Positions 1 through 11,064 of a DNA stretch of 64,000 nucleotides are shown here, one piece after another. The stretch is from Aplectana chamaeleonis. Taxonomy: Eukaryota; Nematoda; Chromadorea; Rhabditida; Cosmocercidae. The notes below the pieces were generated by a model. That model searched no databases. It was not told the origin of the DNA and was given only the letters and a program-made list of their open reading frames with translations. Each line of letters opens with the position of its first letter. Position 1 is the stretch's first letter. Location: assembly GCA_029168955.1 (NCBI GenBank), contig JAPDOI010000214.1, positions 744,001 to 808,000 of the forward strand. Reading direction: 5' to 3'. A program made the translations under genes and the position numbers.

Positions 1-3000
1 ACTTCAGTGGGAGTGTGCAGGACATCATGGAACGTGTGCAATACCTTAGTAGGAGTGTGCAGGACATCATGGAACGCGTGCAAGACCTTAGTAGGAGTGT
101 GCAGGATCCCAGTAGGGGTGTGCAGGACGTCGCAGAATGTGTGCAGGACCTTAGTAGAAGTGTGCAGGACATCATGGGACCTGTGCAGGACCTCAGTAGG
201 AGTGTGCAGGACATCATGCAACGTGTGCAGGACCGTAGTAGGAGTGGGCAGGACATCATGGGACGTGTGCAGGACCCCAGTAGGGGTGTGCACGACGTCG
301 TAGAATGTGTGCAGGACCTCAGTAGGAGTGTGCAGGACATCATGGAACGTGTGCAAGACCTTAGTATGAGTGTGCAGGACATCATGGGACCTGTGCAGGA
401 CCTCAGTAGGAGTGTGCAGGACGTCATGGAACGTGTGCAGGACCGTAGTGGGAGTGGGCAGGACATCATGGGACCTGTGCAGAACCTCAGTAGGAGTGTG
501 CAAGACATCATGGGACGTCTGCAGGACCCCAGTAGGGTGTGCAGGACGTCGTAGAATGTGTGCAGGATTTCAGTAGGAGTGTGCAGGACATCATGGAACG
601 TGTGCAAGACCTTAGTAGGAGTGTGCAGGACATCATGGGACGTCTGAAGGACCCCAGTAGGGTGTGCAGGACGTCGTAGAATGTGTGCAGGATTTAGTAG
701 GAGTGTGCAGGAAATCATGGAACGTGTGCAAGACCTTAGTAGGAGTGTGCAGGACATCATGGGACCTGTGCAGGACCTCAGTAGGAGTGTGCAGGACATC
801 ATGGGACCTGTGCAGGACCTCAGTAGGAGTGTGCAGGACATCATGGAACGTGAGCAAGACCTTAGTAGGAGTGTGCAGGACATCATGGGACCTGTGCAGA
901 ACCTCAGTAGGAGTGTGCAGGACATCATGGAACGTGAGCAAGACCTTAGTAGGAGTGTGCAGGACATCATGGGACCTGTGCAGAACCTCAGTAGGAGTGT
1001 GCAGGACATCATGGAACGTGAGCAAGACCTTAGTAGGAGTGTGCAGGACATCATGGGACCTGTGCAGGACCTCAGTAGGAGTGTGCAGAACATCATTGAA
1101 CGTGTGCAGGACCGTAGTAGGAGTGAGCAGGACATCATGGGACGTGTGCAGGACTCCAATAGGGGTGTGCAGGACGTCGTAGAATGTGTGCAGGACTTCA
1201 GTGGGAGTGTGCAGGACATCATGGAACGTGTGCAATACCTTAGTAGGAGTGTGCAGGACATCATGGAACGCGTGCAAGACCTTAGTAGGAGTGTGCAGGA
1301 TCCCAGTAGGGGTGTGCAGGACGTCGTAGAATGTGTGCAGGACCTTAGTAGAAGTGTGCAGGACATCATGGGACCTGTGCAGGACCTCAGTAGGAGTGTG
1401 CAGGACATCATGCAACGTGTGCAGGACCGTAGTAGGAGTGGGCAGGACATCATGGGACGTGTGCAGGACCCCAGTAGGGGTGTGCACGACGTCGTAGAAT
1501 GTGTGCAGGACCTCAGTAGGAGTGTGCAGGACATCATGGAACGTGTGCAAGACCTTAGTATGAGTGTGCAGGACATCATGGGACCTGTGCAGGACCTCAG
1601 TAGGAGTGTGCAGGACGTCATGGAACGTGTGCAGGACCGTAGTGGGAGTGGGCAGGACATCATGGGACCTGTGCAGAACCTCAGTAGGAGTGTGCAAGAC
1701 ATCATGGGACGTCTGCAGGACCCCAGTAGGGGTGTGCAGGACGTCGTAGAATGTGTGCAGGATTTCAGTAGGAGTGTGCAGGACATCATGGAACGTGTGC
1801 AAGACCTTAGTAGGAGTGTGCAGGACATCATGGGACGTCTGCAGGACCCCAGTAGGGGTGTGCAGGACGTCGTAGAATGTGTGCAGGATTTCAGTAGGAG
1901 TGTGCAGGACATCATGGAACGTGTGCAAGACCTTAGTAGGAGTGTGCAGGACATCACGGGACCTATGCAGGACCTTAGTAGGAGTGTGCAGGACATCATG
2001 GGACCTGTGCAGGACCTCAGTAGGAGTGTGCAGGACATCATGGAACGTGTGCAAGACCTTAGTAGGAGTGTGCAGGACATCATGGGACCTGTGCACGACC
2101 TCAGTAGGAGTGTGCAGGACATCATTGAACGGGTGCAGGACCGTAGTAGGAGTGAGCAGTACATCATGGGACATGTGCAGGACCCCAATAGGGGTGTGCA
2201 GGACGTGGTAGAATGTGTGCAGGACCTCAGTAGGAGTGTGCAGGACATTATGAAACCTGTGCAGCATCCCAGTAGGGGTGTGCAGGACGTCGTAGAATGT
2301 GTGCAGGACCTCTGTAGGAGTGTGCAGGACATCATGGAACGTGTGCAAGACCTTAGTAGGAGTGTGCAGGACATCATGGGACCTGTGCAGGACCTCAGTA
2401 GGAGTGTGCAGGACATAATGGAACGTGTGCAGGACCGTAGTAGGAGTGTGCAGAACATCATTGAACGTGTGCAGGACCGTAGTAGGAGTGAGCAGGACAT
2501 CATGGGACGCGTGCAGGACTCCAATAGGGGTGTGCAGGACGTCGTAGAATGTGTGCAGGACTTCAGTAGGAGTGTGCAGGACATCATGGAACGTGTGCAA
2601 TACCTTAGTAGGAGTGTGCAGGACATCATGGAACGCGTGCAAGACCTTAGTAGGAGTGTGCAGGATCCCAGTAGGGGTGTGCAGGACGTCGTAGAATGTG
2701 TGCAGGACCTTAGTAGAAGTGTGCAGGACATCATGGTACCTGTGCAGGACCTCAGTAGGAGGGTGCAGGACATCATGCAACGTGTGCAGGACCGTAGTAG
2801 GAGTGGGCAGGACATCATGGGGCGTGTGCAGGACCCCAGTAGGGGTGTGCACGACGTCGTAGAATGTGTGCAGGACCTCAGTAGGAGTGTGCAGGACATC
2901 ATGGAACGTGTGCAAGACCTTAGTATGAGTGTGCAGGACATCATGGGACCTGTGCAGGACCTCAGTAGGAGTGTGCAGGACGTCATGTAACGTGTGCAGG

Positions 3001-4385
3001 ACCGTAGTGGGAGTGGGCAGGACATCATGGGACCTAAGCAGGACCTCAGTAGGAGTGTGCAAGACATCATGGGACGTCTGCAGGACCCCAGTAAGGGTGT
3101 GCAGGACGTCGTAGAATGTGTGCAGGATTTCAGTAGGAGTGTGCAGGACATCATGGAACGTGTGCAAGACCTTAGTAGGAGTGTGCAGGACATCATGGGA
3201 CGTCTGCAGGACCCCAGTAGGGGTGTGCAGGACGTCGTAGAATGTGTGCAGGATTTCAGTAGGAGTGTGCAGGACATCATGGAACGTGTGCAAGACCTTA
3301 GTAGGAGTGTGCAGGACATCATGGGACGTCTGCAGGACCCCAGTAGGGGTGTGCAGGACGTCGTAGAATGTGTGCAGGATTTCAGTAGGAGTGTGCAGGA
3401 CATCATGGAACGTGTGCAAGACCTTAGTAGGAGTGTGCAGGACATCACGGGACCTATGCAGGACCTTAGTAGGAGTGTGCAGGACATCATGGGACCTGTG
3501 CAGGACCTCAGTAGGAGTGTGCAGGACATCATGGAACGTGTGCAAGACCTTAGTAGGAGTGTGCAGGACATCATGGGACCTGTGCACGACCTCAGTAGGA
3601 GTGTGCAGGACATCATTGAACGTGTGCAGGACCGTAGTAGGAGTGAGCAGGACATCATGGGACGTGTGCAGGACCCCAATAGGGGTGTGCAGGACGTGGT
3701 AGAATGTGTGCAGGACCTCAGTAGGAGTGTGCAGGACATTATGGGACCTGTGCAGCATCCCAGTAGGGGTGTGCAGGACGTCGTAGAATGTGTGCAGGAC
3801 CTCTGTAGGAGTGTGCAGGACATCATGGAACGTGTGCAAGACCTTAGTAGGAGTGTGCAGGACATCATGGGACCTGTGCAGGACCTCAGTAGGAGTGTGC
3901 AGGACATCATGGAACGTGTGCAGGACCGTAGTGGGAGTGGGCAGGACATCATTGAACGTGTGCAGGACCGTAGTAGGAGTGAGCAGGACATCATGGGACG
4001 TGTGCAGGAGCCCAATAGGGGTGTGCAGGACGTGGTAGAATGTGTGCAGGACCTCAGTAGGAGTGTGCAGGACATTATGGGACCTGTGCAGCATCCCAGT
4101 AGGGGTGTGCAGGACGTCGTAGAATGTGTGCAGGACCTCTGTAGGAGTGTGCAGGACATCATGGAACGTGTGCAAGACCTTAGTAGGAGTGTGCAGGACA
4201 TCATGGGACCTGTGCAGGACCTCAGTAGGAGTGTGCAGGACATCATGGAACGTGTGCAGGACCGTAGTGGGAGTGGGCAGGACATCGTGGGACATGTGCA
4301 GGACCCCAGTAGGGGTGTGCAGGAGATTATGGGACCTATGCAGCATCCCAGTAGGGGTGTGCAGGACGTCGTATAATGTGTATCT
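1..4385. repeat. 21-bp satellite array with higher-order structure (left edge outside window)
   Basis: About 208 tandem copies of a 21-bp unit starting GTGTGCAGGAC fill this block. Two unit types alternate, one ending in CATCATGG and one in CTCAGTAGGA, giving a 42-bp dimer. Larger blocks repeat as well. The sequence at position 1 recurs at 1195 and again at 2560; the first spacing is 57 units minus three 1-bp deletions (near 535, 660 and 693) and the second is exactly 65 units. A variant at 1951 recurs at 3442, exactly 71 units on. This fits unequal exchange or segmental amplification. The array is already in progress at base 1 and ends around 4385, where unit identity is lost. Confidence 0.97.
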
Positions 4386-4421
4386 CAAATGATTTAAACC
4401 ACTCTGAATTGCAGCCAACAC
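633..4421 (-). other. Long open frame across the satellite, minus strand (1262 codons)
   Basis: An uninterrupted frame starts at an ATG in unique sequence just outside the array. It reads about 15 unique residues and then runs through the satellite as a 14-residue repeat of the form VLHTPTE plus VLHTFHD. It ends where 1-bp deletions disturb the array. A 21-bp unit without stops produces long frames automatically, and the consensus codons in this frame rarely mutate to stops. Openness alone is therefore weak evidence of coding. I see no signal peptide, known domain or splice signal. It is most likely a non-coding satellite frame. Confidence 0.12.
681..2990 (+). other. Plus-strand open frame encoding a perfect heptad repeat (769 codons)
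   Basis: Each 21-bp unit encodes seven residues, alternating VQDIMER and VQDLSRS. Val sits at one position and Ile or Leu three residues later, with polar or charged residues elsewhere. This is the a/d pattern of a coiled coil, continued for about 110 heptads. The frame ends at a TAA at 2988-2990, where one base change converts the usual GAA codon. A second stretch of the same frame (2994-4376, 460 codons) then continues almost to the array end. No unique N-terminal or C-terminal sequence is attached. Coding is unproven, and the pattern may simply follow from the 21-bp unit length. Confidence 0.12.
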
Positions 4422-4761
4422 TAAAACCGACTGCCCTGCCCCTACCCCATCCCGGCGCGTTGATGCATCCGGCCCCTGAAGTCTTTCTTCTTACTTCCGC
4501 GGTTGCACTGACAATCCATCTTCCACCGCCAAACGACCGTTCCTATGTGATTATTTACTGAAAATGCGGTTGCACTGGTATTACAGGCGTGATTTTCGGT
4601 GTAAGTTGTGGAATTGCACCATACGCTATATTTTACGGCTATCGTGGCAATTTGTCCCGCACGGTATTTTTCGTCGTTTCTACCACTATGTTTCAAAGAA
4701 AAACAACTTGACTTTCAAAGCTTGACGATATTGTAGAAGGGAAACCCTTGTAAAAAGTTGT

Positions 4762-5571
4762 GAAATTTCTGAAAGTTGGGCTCCGCAGAAACGGTCAAGG
4801 ATTTGGCATTGCTCTTGAATGTCGTGAAATTGTTTTATTGGATTTGGCTCTCAACTTGATTTTTCAAATGTAGTGAAATTGTCGAAATGATTTGGCTGTG
4901 ATGATACTATATGCAGATATCATAATCATTAGATGTAGTGAAATTGTTGCAAACGGATTTGGCAGGAGCTGGATTATCACAGTCAAATCACGCGTCAGAA
5001 GGCCTTCTGGGGAGCGAATGAAGACAAAAAGAAAAAAACAGTCCTCTGCCAACAATGCTGAACGAAATGTGGCCTTATGGACTAGAAATAAGGTTTTCGA
5101 ATGTTATTCTGCCTTTTCAGTGTAGCCCCCACTAAGGTACTAGACCTTCCCTCACCGATTAGATAAAAAGCATGAAAACGAAATTTAAAGCATTTTATTA
5201 GCTACTGACGCTATGTCTTCGTGTCCTCAACGCTTTCAAGGTTCACATTGTATGGAAACGATTTTGCTGCTAGACTTATTTTTGTTCTCATTTCATTCAA
5301 TATGCGCTCCAAGAAAAACCCCTTCTGACGCGTGATTTGACTGTGATAATTCTCAGAGCTCCTGCCAAATCCGTTTGCAACAATTTCACTACATTTAATG
5401 ATTATGATATCTGCATATAGTATCATCACAGCCAAATCAACTCGACAATTTCACTACATTTGAAAAATCAAGTTGAGAGCCAAGTCCAATAAAACAATTT
5501 CACGACATTTAAGAGCAATGCCAAATCCTTGACCTTTTCTGCGGAGCCCAACTTTGAGAAATTTCTCATAA
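4762..5571. repeat. Foldback element with about 260-bp arms
   Basis: The left arm (about 4762-5016) and right arm (about 5307-5571) are inverted copies, roughly 90% alike by eye, around a spacer of about 290 bp. Shared landmarks include GGCTCCGCAGAAA near the outer end and ATCACGCGTCAGAAGG near the inner end. Inside each arm the motif ATGTAGTGAAATTG (or a close variant such as ATGTCGTGAAATTG) recurs three or four times at irregular spacing. There is no coding capacity beyond short chance frames. It is most simply a non-autonomous foldback or MITE-type element. Confidence 0.8.
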
Positions 5572-6660
5572 GGAATTACAACGCCGTGCTGAACTCTGTC
5601 TAGTACAGGCCTTGTGAGTCTAAGAAGTGCTGTTACTACTTATACTGTTCTTTATCTCCAATCAACTAGTGATTCGCGCAGTGTTTAGCAGACTCGGCCC
5701 ACCCTTCTCTTATTCACGAGAGTATTTGCCTGGTGTATGATTTTTCATTCAAGAGCGAGCAAGGCACAGGCCAACCTCAGAATCGTTTTTCAAGCTTTGC
5801 TGCTCAACTTGGAGAGAAGTTTATGCTGATCACAATGATGCCTCTACGATCACTACGCCGTGGCCATTCCAGATGGAGCTAGCGCTACTAGTATCAAATT
5901 TCGACGTAGAATTCGAATATTTTCAGGATGCAGCTGCAAAACTTTCCTCTGAACGGAGTTATCAGCTTTTTTAAATAGAATTCTGTGGCAAGATGGCTTT
6001 ATGTACACCTGCCGTAACCTACAGAAATCTTCCGAAAACCAAAAACGGACCTCATATTAGTGTTCTGCACCTCAAGTGACCCCCCTGGACAATTTCAGAG
6101 CAAGAACTCTTCGATCTTTGAACTCCCAAGAGTGGGATTGAGTTACCCCTGTGTGAGGCTGTGAAAATGGATTTTTTTGCCCAAACGTCGTTTGGGGGGG
6201 TGGGGTTATTTGGGGCGCTGAACACGAACATGAGGCTCTTTTTTGATACTCAAGTTGAGCATTTCAGGTTACGATAGGAATATGGTATTTTGGCTACTAA
6301 AACCTAGAGTACTTGTCCAAAAAAACAGATTTTGTTATGTTTGTATCATTTGCGTCAGATCGGCCCAAATTTTACGAGTCCGCGATATCCCATTCGATAT
6401 TGATTTTTCCCCGCGCGCCCTCACTCCAACCTAACTCCTCAAGCGGTCTCTCTTGTAATGTTCTGCCCACAGCTTGTATTAGCACATCTAGTAAAGTCCT
6501 GTTCAGTACTGTTTCCCTCCTCAATCGGTAGACCTGAGTGATTTTGATGGTTTTTCAAAAATTCACTTCATTTGTTGTCCTCATTGTGAGACGATCCTTT
6601 GTTTTGAGCATTTTGTGCACATTTACCACTTGAGCTCGTAGCTATAAATTTCAAGAGTGC
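5572..6660. other. Intergenic stretch with a weakly conserved dispersed repeat
   Basis: No gene was found. Around 5990-6260 the sequence resembles pieces at 12540-13030, 27075-27235, 33300-33600 and 38270-38650. They share a CCGTAACCTACAG-like motif followed some 200 bp later by GGGGCGCTGAACACGAA. These look like old, diverged copies of one interspersed family, with unclear boundaries. Confidence 0.4.
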
Positions 6661-6669
6661 AAAAACCAC

Positions 6670-6750
6670 GAATGCGGCATGGATTTGAACCCATGACCCA
6701 CTCCTCGCTGCAGCAGCGACTCTCACTACGCCAACCCGTCACGGCTGGAC
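6670..6750 (-). repeat. tRNA-derived (SINE-like) sequence
   Basis: Read on the minus strand, this segment has an A-box-like TGGCGTAGTGAG and, about 31 bases on, a B box GGTTCAAATCC. The B box sits in a perfect 5-bp T stem (CATGG/CCATG). The acceptor arms do not pair and the base before the anticodon is not T, so it is not a functional tRNA gene. An RNA polymerase III promoter retained in a tRNA-derived SINE or tRNA pseudogene explains it best. Confidence 0.6.
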
Positions 6751-7436
6751 TGGCTCCGACTTCGTATACGACGGCGCCGCGTCGTTCATCATAGCAACAT
6801 ATTTCGGAGTTACAATACACTATTTGATGATTCCTGGTGTAGGAATCACATATCTCAAGAGGCAACAAAGACTCATGAATTACACGTTATGATGCGCCTA
6901 TGAGGATTAAAGACGCATATAACTTCGTTCAGAGAAACATTTCGCAGCTGCAATGTGAAAATTTGAATTCTACTCCAAAAAAAACGATTTCAGAAACGCA
7001 TATTTTATTTGGAATGGACACGACATGTAATGATGTTTCTCTTGTCAGAACTCTTTACGGACGGAGTTATGGCCTCTCGAAGAATTTAAATTCGCACGCC
7101 AAGTATTTTGTAGACGAGTTGTCTCGGTTCTGCATTTTCACGTCATTCGCAGCCGTCACCGGAATAGGTTGAAATACAAAGCTGGACCAATAACAAATGG
7201 AGGAACATAGATTTTCGTGAGAATCCATCGCAGCTTTGGTTCCTATTAAAGTAGAGAACTGACCATTTTTCATTTTCTGGGGTGTGGTCGACTTTTTTCT
7301 TGCTTTTTCTCGTTTATTCGAGCAAATTGAGGATTTTCCGCTGAACAGGCTTGCTCTACACGGCGGTCGGACCATTATATCAAAATTTACAGCTGAGGTC
7401 GGACGCTGCCTTCAAATGTCTAACTAAACTCACTTT

Positions 7437-7580
7437 GACTTATTTTCCACTTTATTCCACAAATTCCTAATGACTATGGGAGATGATTCTCAGAAGTGTG
7501 TACTATGACGCTGAACTCTTTTTCAATAGTAAGGCAATATGGCTTACCAGATATGACTGTCGAAAATCCCAGGTTATTAC
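7437..7580 (+). repeat. Fragment of the dispersed repeat also found at 23700 and 34680
   Basis: This segment matches 23700-23840 and the reverse complement of about 34660-34800. Shared strings include GTACTATGACGC and a TTTTTCAAT-like block followed by TTACCAGATATGACTG or similar. It corresponds to the part lying upstream of the LINE reverse-transcriptase remnant in the other two copies. No coding sequence was recognised here. Confidence 0.6.
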
Positions 7581-8074
7581 AAGAATGCTGAATTTATTTA
7601 TTTATTGCGGCCAATTACAGTTTCGGAAACCAAGGTGAACAACAAATAAAAAAGTGCGATCGGCCTCACAGAAAAGCGATAGGATGAATAGTGATTGATG
7701 CCCATTTGATACGTGAACATTGTGCTGCGCACAGAAGTCTTGTCTGAGATAGTAATGTTAACGTATGCGGATCCACATGTTGGACAAATGTGTTTCACAA
7801 GTACCACAAGCCTATTGACCTGCTTTGGCGTTCTACTACCTACCAGGCGGTAGCCCAGCAAGGAGACAAGCAGAAGACAAGCGGCAGTGAGAAAGTCCGC
7901 CTGTATTGGAGCCCTATATTAAAGCTTTCAGAGTTACACTTCAGCTGAAATTTTCCGTTATTTAGGTCATATCGGGGCTCCAATGCTTTCGCAAGCGAAT
8001 GGACATGCAAACACCATCAGAGTTGATAAAAACGAACAAGTACGTGAACGAGTTGCACGCAAAACTGTTGGAAA

Positions 8075-8150
8075 CAGACGGGATTCAAACCTGCATCGAA
8101 GGCTTTCCGGGCGAGCATGTTCCCACTCAGACCATCGTGCGCCCAACTGT
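8075..8150 (-). repeat. Second tRNA-derived (SINE-like) sequence
   Basis: On the minus strand an A box TGGTCTGAGTGGG is followed by a B box GGTTTGAATCC at tRNA-like spacing. The T stem is imperfect and the acceptor arms do not pair, so a working tRNA is unlikely. It differs from the copy at 6670-6750 outside the boxes, suggesting a different tRNA ancestor. Confidence 0.55.
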
Positions 8151-8354
8151 GGCATTAGTCAGCTAGTTCACCCAGAGGTGATTAGCACATCAGCACTCAC
8201 CTGTCGTCGGGTGTGACGAACGAGTGCTGGTGTGCTGAACACCTTCGTGAGACATCTGCTTGACGAGTCTGAAGATATCTTTCTTATAGGTTCGATACTC
8301 CTGCTTTGATGTCTCCTACATCGCATCTTTATCACGTCCTGTCTAGGCACTGTG

Positions 8355-8985
8355 GCCCCGGTCATAGTTGGATGAGCCGACGCCTCCAGCCCGGTCGATA
8401 CACACAGAATGCATTGGAAATGGGATGCAAAAATCACTCGGTGTATCCCCCCCGCACCCCCCAACACCCCCCAACACCCACCCGGTCGATACGTATGAAC
8501 AACATGGTGAGGTGAAGCTGAGAAAATCACTCGGTGTATCCTCTCCGCTCCCCCGCACCCCCCAACACCGCCCCCCCCCCGGCGATACGTATGTTTAAAA
8601 TGATGGAGTGAGGTTGAGAAAATCACTCAATGTATCCGACGCGGTCGATATCCATGCAATACGTGGATGACGGCGGATGAGAAAATCACCGGGTGGGTGG
8701 GTCGATGATAAAACATTGCGTATCACTAGAAAGCTAACCTTACTGCTACCTCCTTTACTTGACCATACTCTCCTTCACTATTTCTCTAAACAGGTGCAAT
8801 CCTGTTGGCCACGTAATCATCGTCATATCTAGTTGGATGCATCGAGTGATTTTCTCAACCTCACTCCATCATTTTAAACATACGTATCGACCGGGGTGGT
8901 GTTGGGGGGTGTTGGGGGGTGCGGGGGGGTGTTGGGGGGTGCGGGGGGATGCAGATACAAATAGCACCAGCTATGACCGGGGCCT
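8355..8985. repeat. Inverted repeat block with C-run and G-run arms
   Basis: The left part (8355-8700) has repeated units containing GAAAATCACTCGGTGTATC followed by runs of C within CACCCCCCAACACC. The right part (about 8838-8985) is their inverse, with GGTGTTGGGGGGTG repeated several times. The outer ends also pair: CCCCGGTCATAG at 8356-8367 and CTATGACCGGGG near 8973-8984. The plus strand at 8893-8948 has many GGGG runs with 2-4 base spacers and could form G-quadruplexes. The left C-run part would do so on the minus strand. Frames here are shadows of the repeat. Confidence 0.75.
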
Positions 8986-9340
8986 GTCAGAAAAAGCTTA
9001 AGATATCTGGTAAGATCTCTAGCGATCCCTCCTACATAGCGTGCACGCAAAGCGGGACAGTCACGAACAGTAGACGCAAAAAAACCATGATTGGTTAGAC
9101 TTTTTACACTTGTTGACTGTGGAGCAGCAGCCTCAATGTGAAGTCTGGGACTTTGTAACAAAGCTTTGTATCTAGAAAGTCTCCGTTAGCTGTGGATTGC
9201 GAGACATTTTAATAACTCTCACGTATTTCAGGGGTAGGAGGAGGCGTGATGTGAGGTTGAGCAGTTCATGTGTCCCACTAAGGAAGCACATTTGGTTGAA
9301 AACGCTTTCTCCCGAAAAAATTCCTCCCGGTTAATGTACC

Positions 9341-9800
9341 TTAAAGGTAGTGTTCACTATGAAAATGTGTTTGAGATTCCCCTAGGAATGGGTAGTGGAG
9401 GGGCACACTGTAACCTTAACGTCGAAAGAACCCATGAAAACGAGCCAGAAAGAGCTCCAAAAGCGCCCGCAGTCGCCGTTTTGAGCACAAGGCAAACCCC
9501 AGAAGCGCAAATACCCGCCCTCCGATGTGAACAAAATGAACACTCGAGATCTTGAGATGAGCGATAGTTTCCGATCAATAGCCCCGTTCTTTCCTTCATT
9601 CTCAACTTCTCTCTTTACTCAGGTCAGTTCGCATACATCGGCTGCAAAAGACGGAAGTAATAAGCCCCGGACATATCTTCTACCATGCTTTCTCCAGCTC
9701 AATTTTCGAGGGCTCATAACTTTGTTCCCGGAGGGTTTTTCACGCTCCCAGAGACGTCATTGATATCAGCACGGGACCGTTTTCAAGATAGTGTAAGCAA
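9341..9800 (-). mobile_element. MITE family B, copy with one end lost
   Basis: It begins with the terminal motif TTAAAGGTAGTGTTCAC and then runs antisense to the family B copies at 46306 and 61524. Shared blocks include TTCTCAACTTCTCTCTTTACTCAGG, given here only by its position near 9598-9622, and GACCGTTTTCAAGATA near the far side. After about 9800 the similarity stops before a second terminal repeat appears. This copy is therefore truncated. It has no transposase. Confidence 0.7.
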
Positions 9801-10560
9801 CGAAGGAGATAAGAGTTCGCAAAGCGAAGTCTTTCCATATCGTAACCAGCAAGAGAAAGCAACGCGCCGTAGTTATTAATCAAAGTACCTGCCTCTCCAT
9901 AAACAGCGACCCAACACCTCAAACATAACAACCCCTTCATGACAACAAATGGAGAGCAAGCGATATAATCTCTCAGGAAGGAAGGAATGAAGATCAATGG
10001 AACGCGATGATTTCAAATATAGCGCTGCTAATTGTGAAAAACAGGAGGAGCGGAAATAAATGACTTGCGAGGGTTCTGAAAATAGCCCTACAACCGGCAA
10101 GAAGCTAGGTATGAAAGCAACCCTCCCGGATCAGAACAACAACTCTTGAAAAAGTATAAAAGGAGACGATAGAAAACATCTAGGCTCTTCTTATTTTGTC
10201 TTACCAAATGCAAAGTCTACGTCTCCTCTGGAGCATATGTTTTCAACCATCTAGCATTGGTTTCTTAGTCATATCTCTGTAGCCATCCTTTCGTATTACT
10301 CTTTCCTCGTACTCCCTCTTCCTCCTCCAATCGTTTACGGTATTTCCTAACTCAGTAAATAGTTTAATATTTCCTGTCTCAATAAATAACTTAGTATTTC
10401 CTGTCCAACTATTCAGGATAAGAAGGGCCCCGCATATGGTTGGTATAGTCGCGGAAACTATGTAAATTAAGCTAAACTCGGTTAAAGGAACCCCGGAGTT
10501 TACAATAGATGGAAAAACATGAAAACGATTATCATCGTGAACACTGCTTTTATATGACGT
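9801..10560. other. Stretch without recognised genes
   Basis: No gene, hairpin or repeat copy stood out. Short open frames on both strands overlap one another and show no domain. Confidence 0.5.
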
Positions 10561-10578
10561 GAAGTTTATGCTTGTAGC

Positions 10579-10753
<175 letters not shown>

Positions 10754-10852
10754 CATTACGCTGTTTAAGACAGTCGTGATATAATACACAAGAAATCTAA
10801 AAAATCTATAAAATAAATCCACACCGATGATTATTGCTCACAGAATAGATAT

Positions 10853-11047
10853 AGAAGTTGAGAATGAAGGAAAGAAGGGGGCTATTGATCGGAAACCATC
10901 GCTCATCTCAAGATCTCGAGTGTTCATTTTGTTCACATCGGAGGGCGGGCATTTGCGCTTTTGGGGTTTGCCTTGTGCTCAAAACGGCGACTGCGGGCGC
11001 TTTTGGAGCTCTTCCTGGCTCGTTTTCATGGGTTCTTTCGACGTTAA
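10853..11047 (+). mobile_element. MITE family B fragment
   Basis: This matches the reverse complement of 9418-9611 almost perfectly, from GAGAATGAAGGAAAGAAG to TTCTTTCGACGTT. It is an internal piece of MITE family B without terminal repeats. With the copy at 9341 it forms an inverted pair around the (AAT)n tract. It abuts the LINE remnant that follows. Confidence 0.75.
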
Positions 11048-11064
11048 CTTAATTGAGAACGATG

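Noticed and set aside
1..4385. CRISPR-like array
   Set aside because: Units are contiguous 21-bp tandem copies without unique spacers, in a eukaryotic context.
6670..6750. Functional tRNA gene
   Set aside because: Acceptor arms do not pair and the anticodon loop lacks the invariant T, so only a tRNA-derived repeat is supported.
8168..8626. 152-codon minus frame and overlapping plus frames in the G/C-run block
   Set aside because: They follow the tandem and inverted units; no domain and low-complexity composition.
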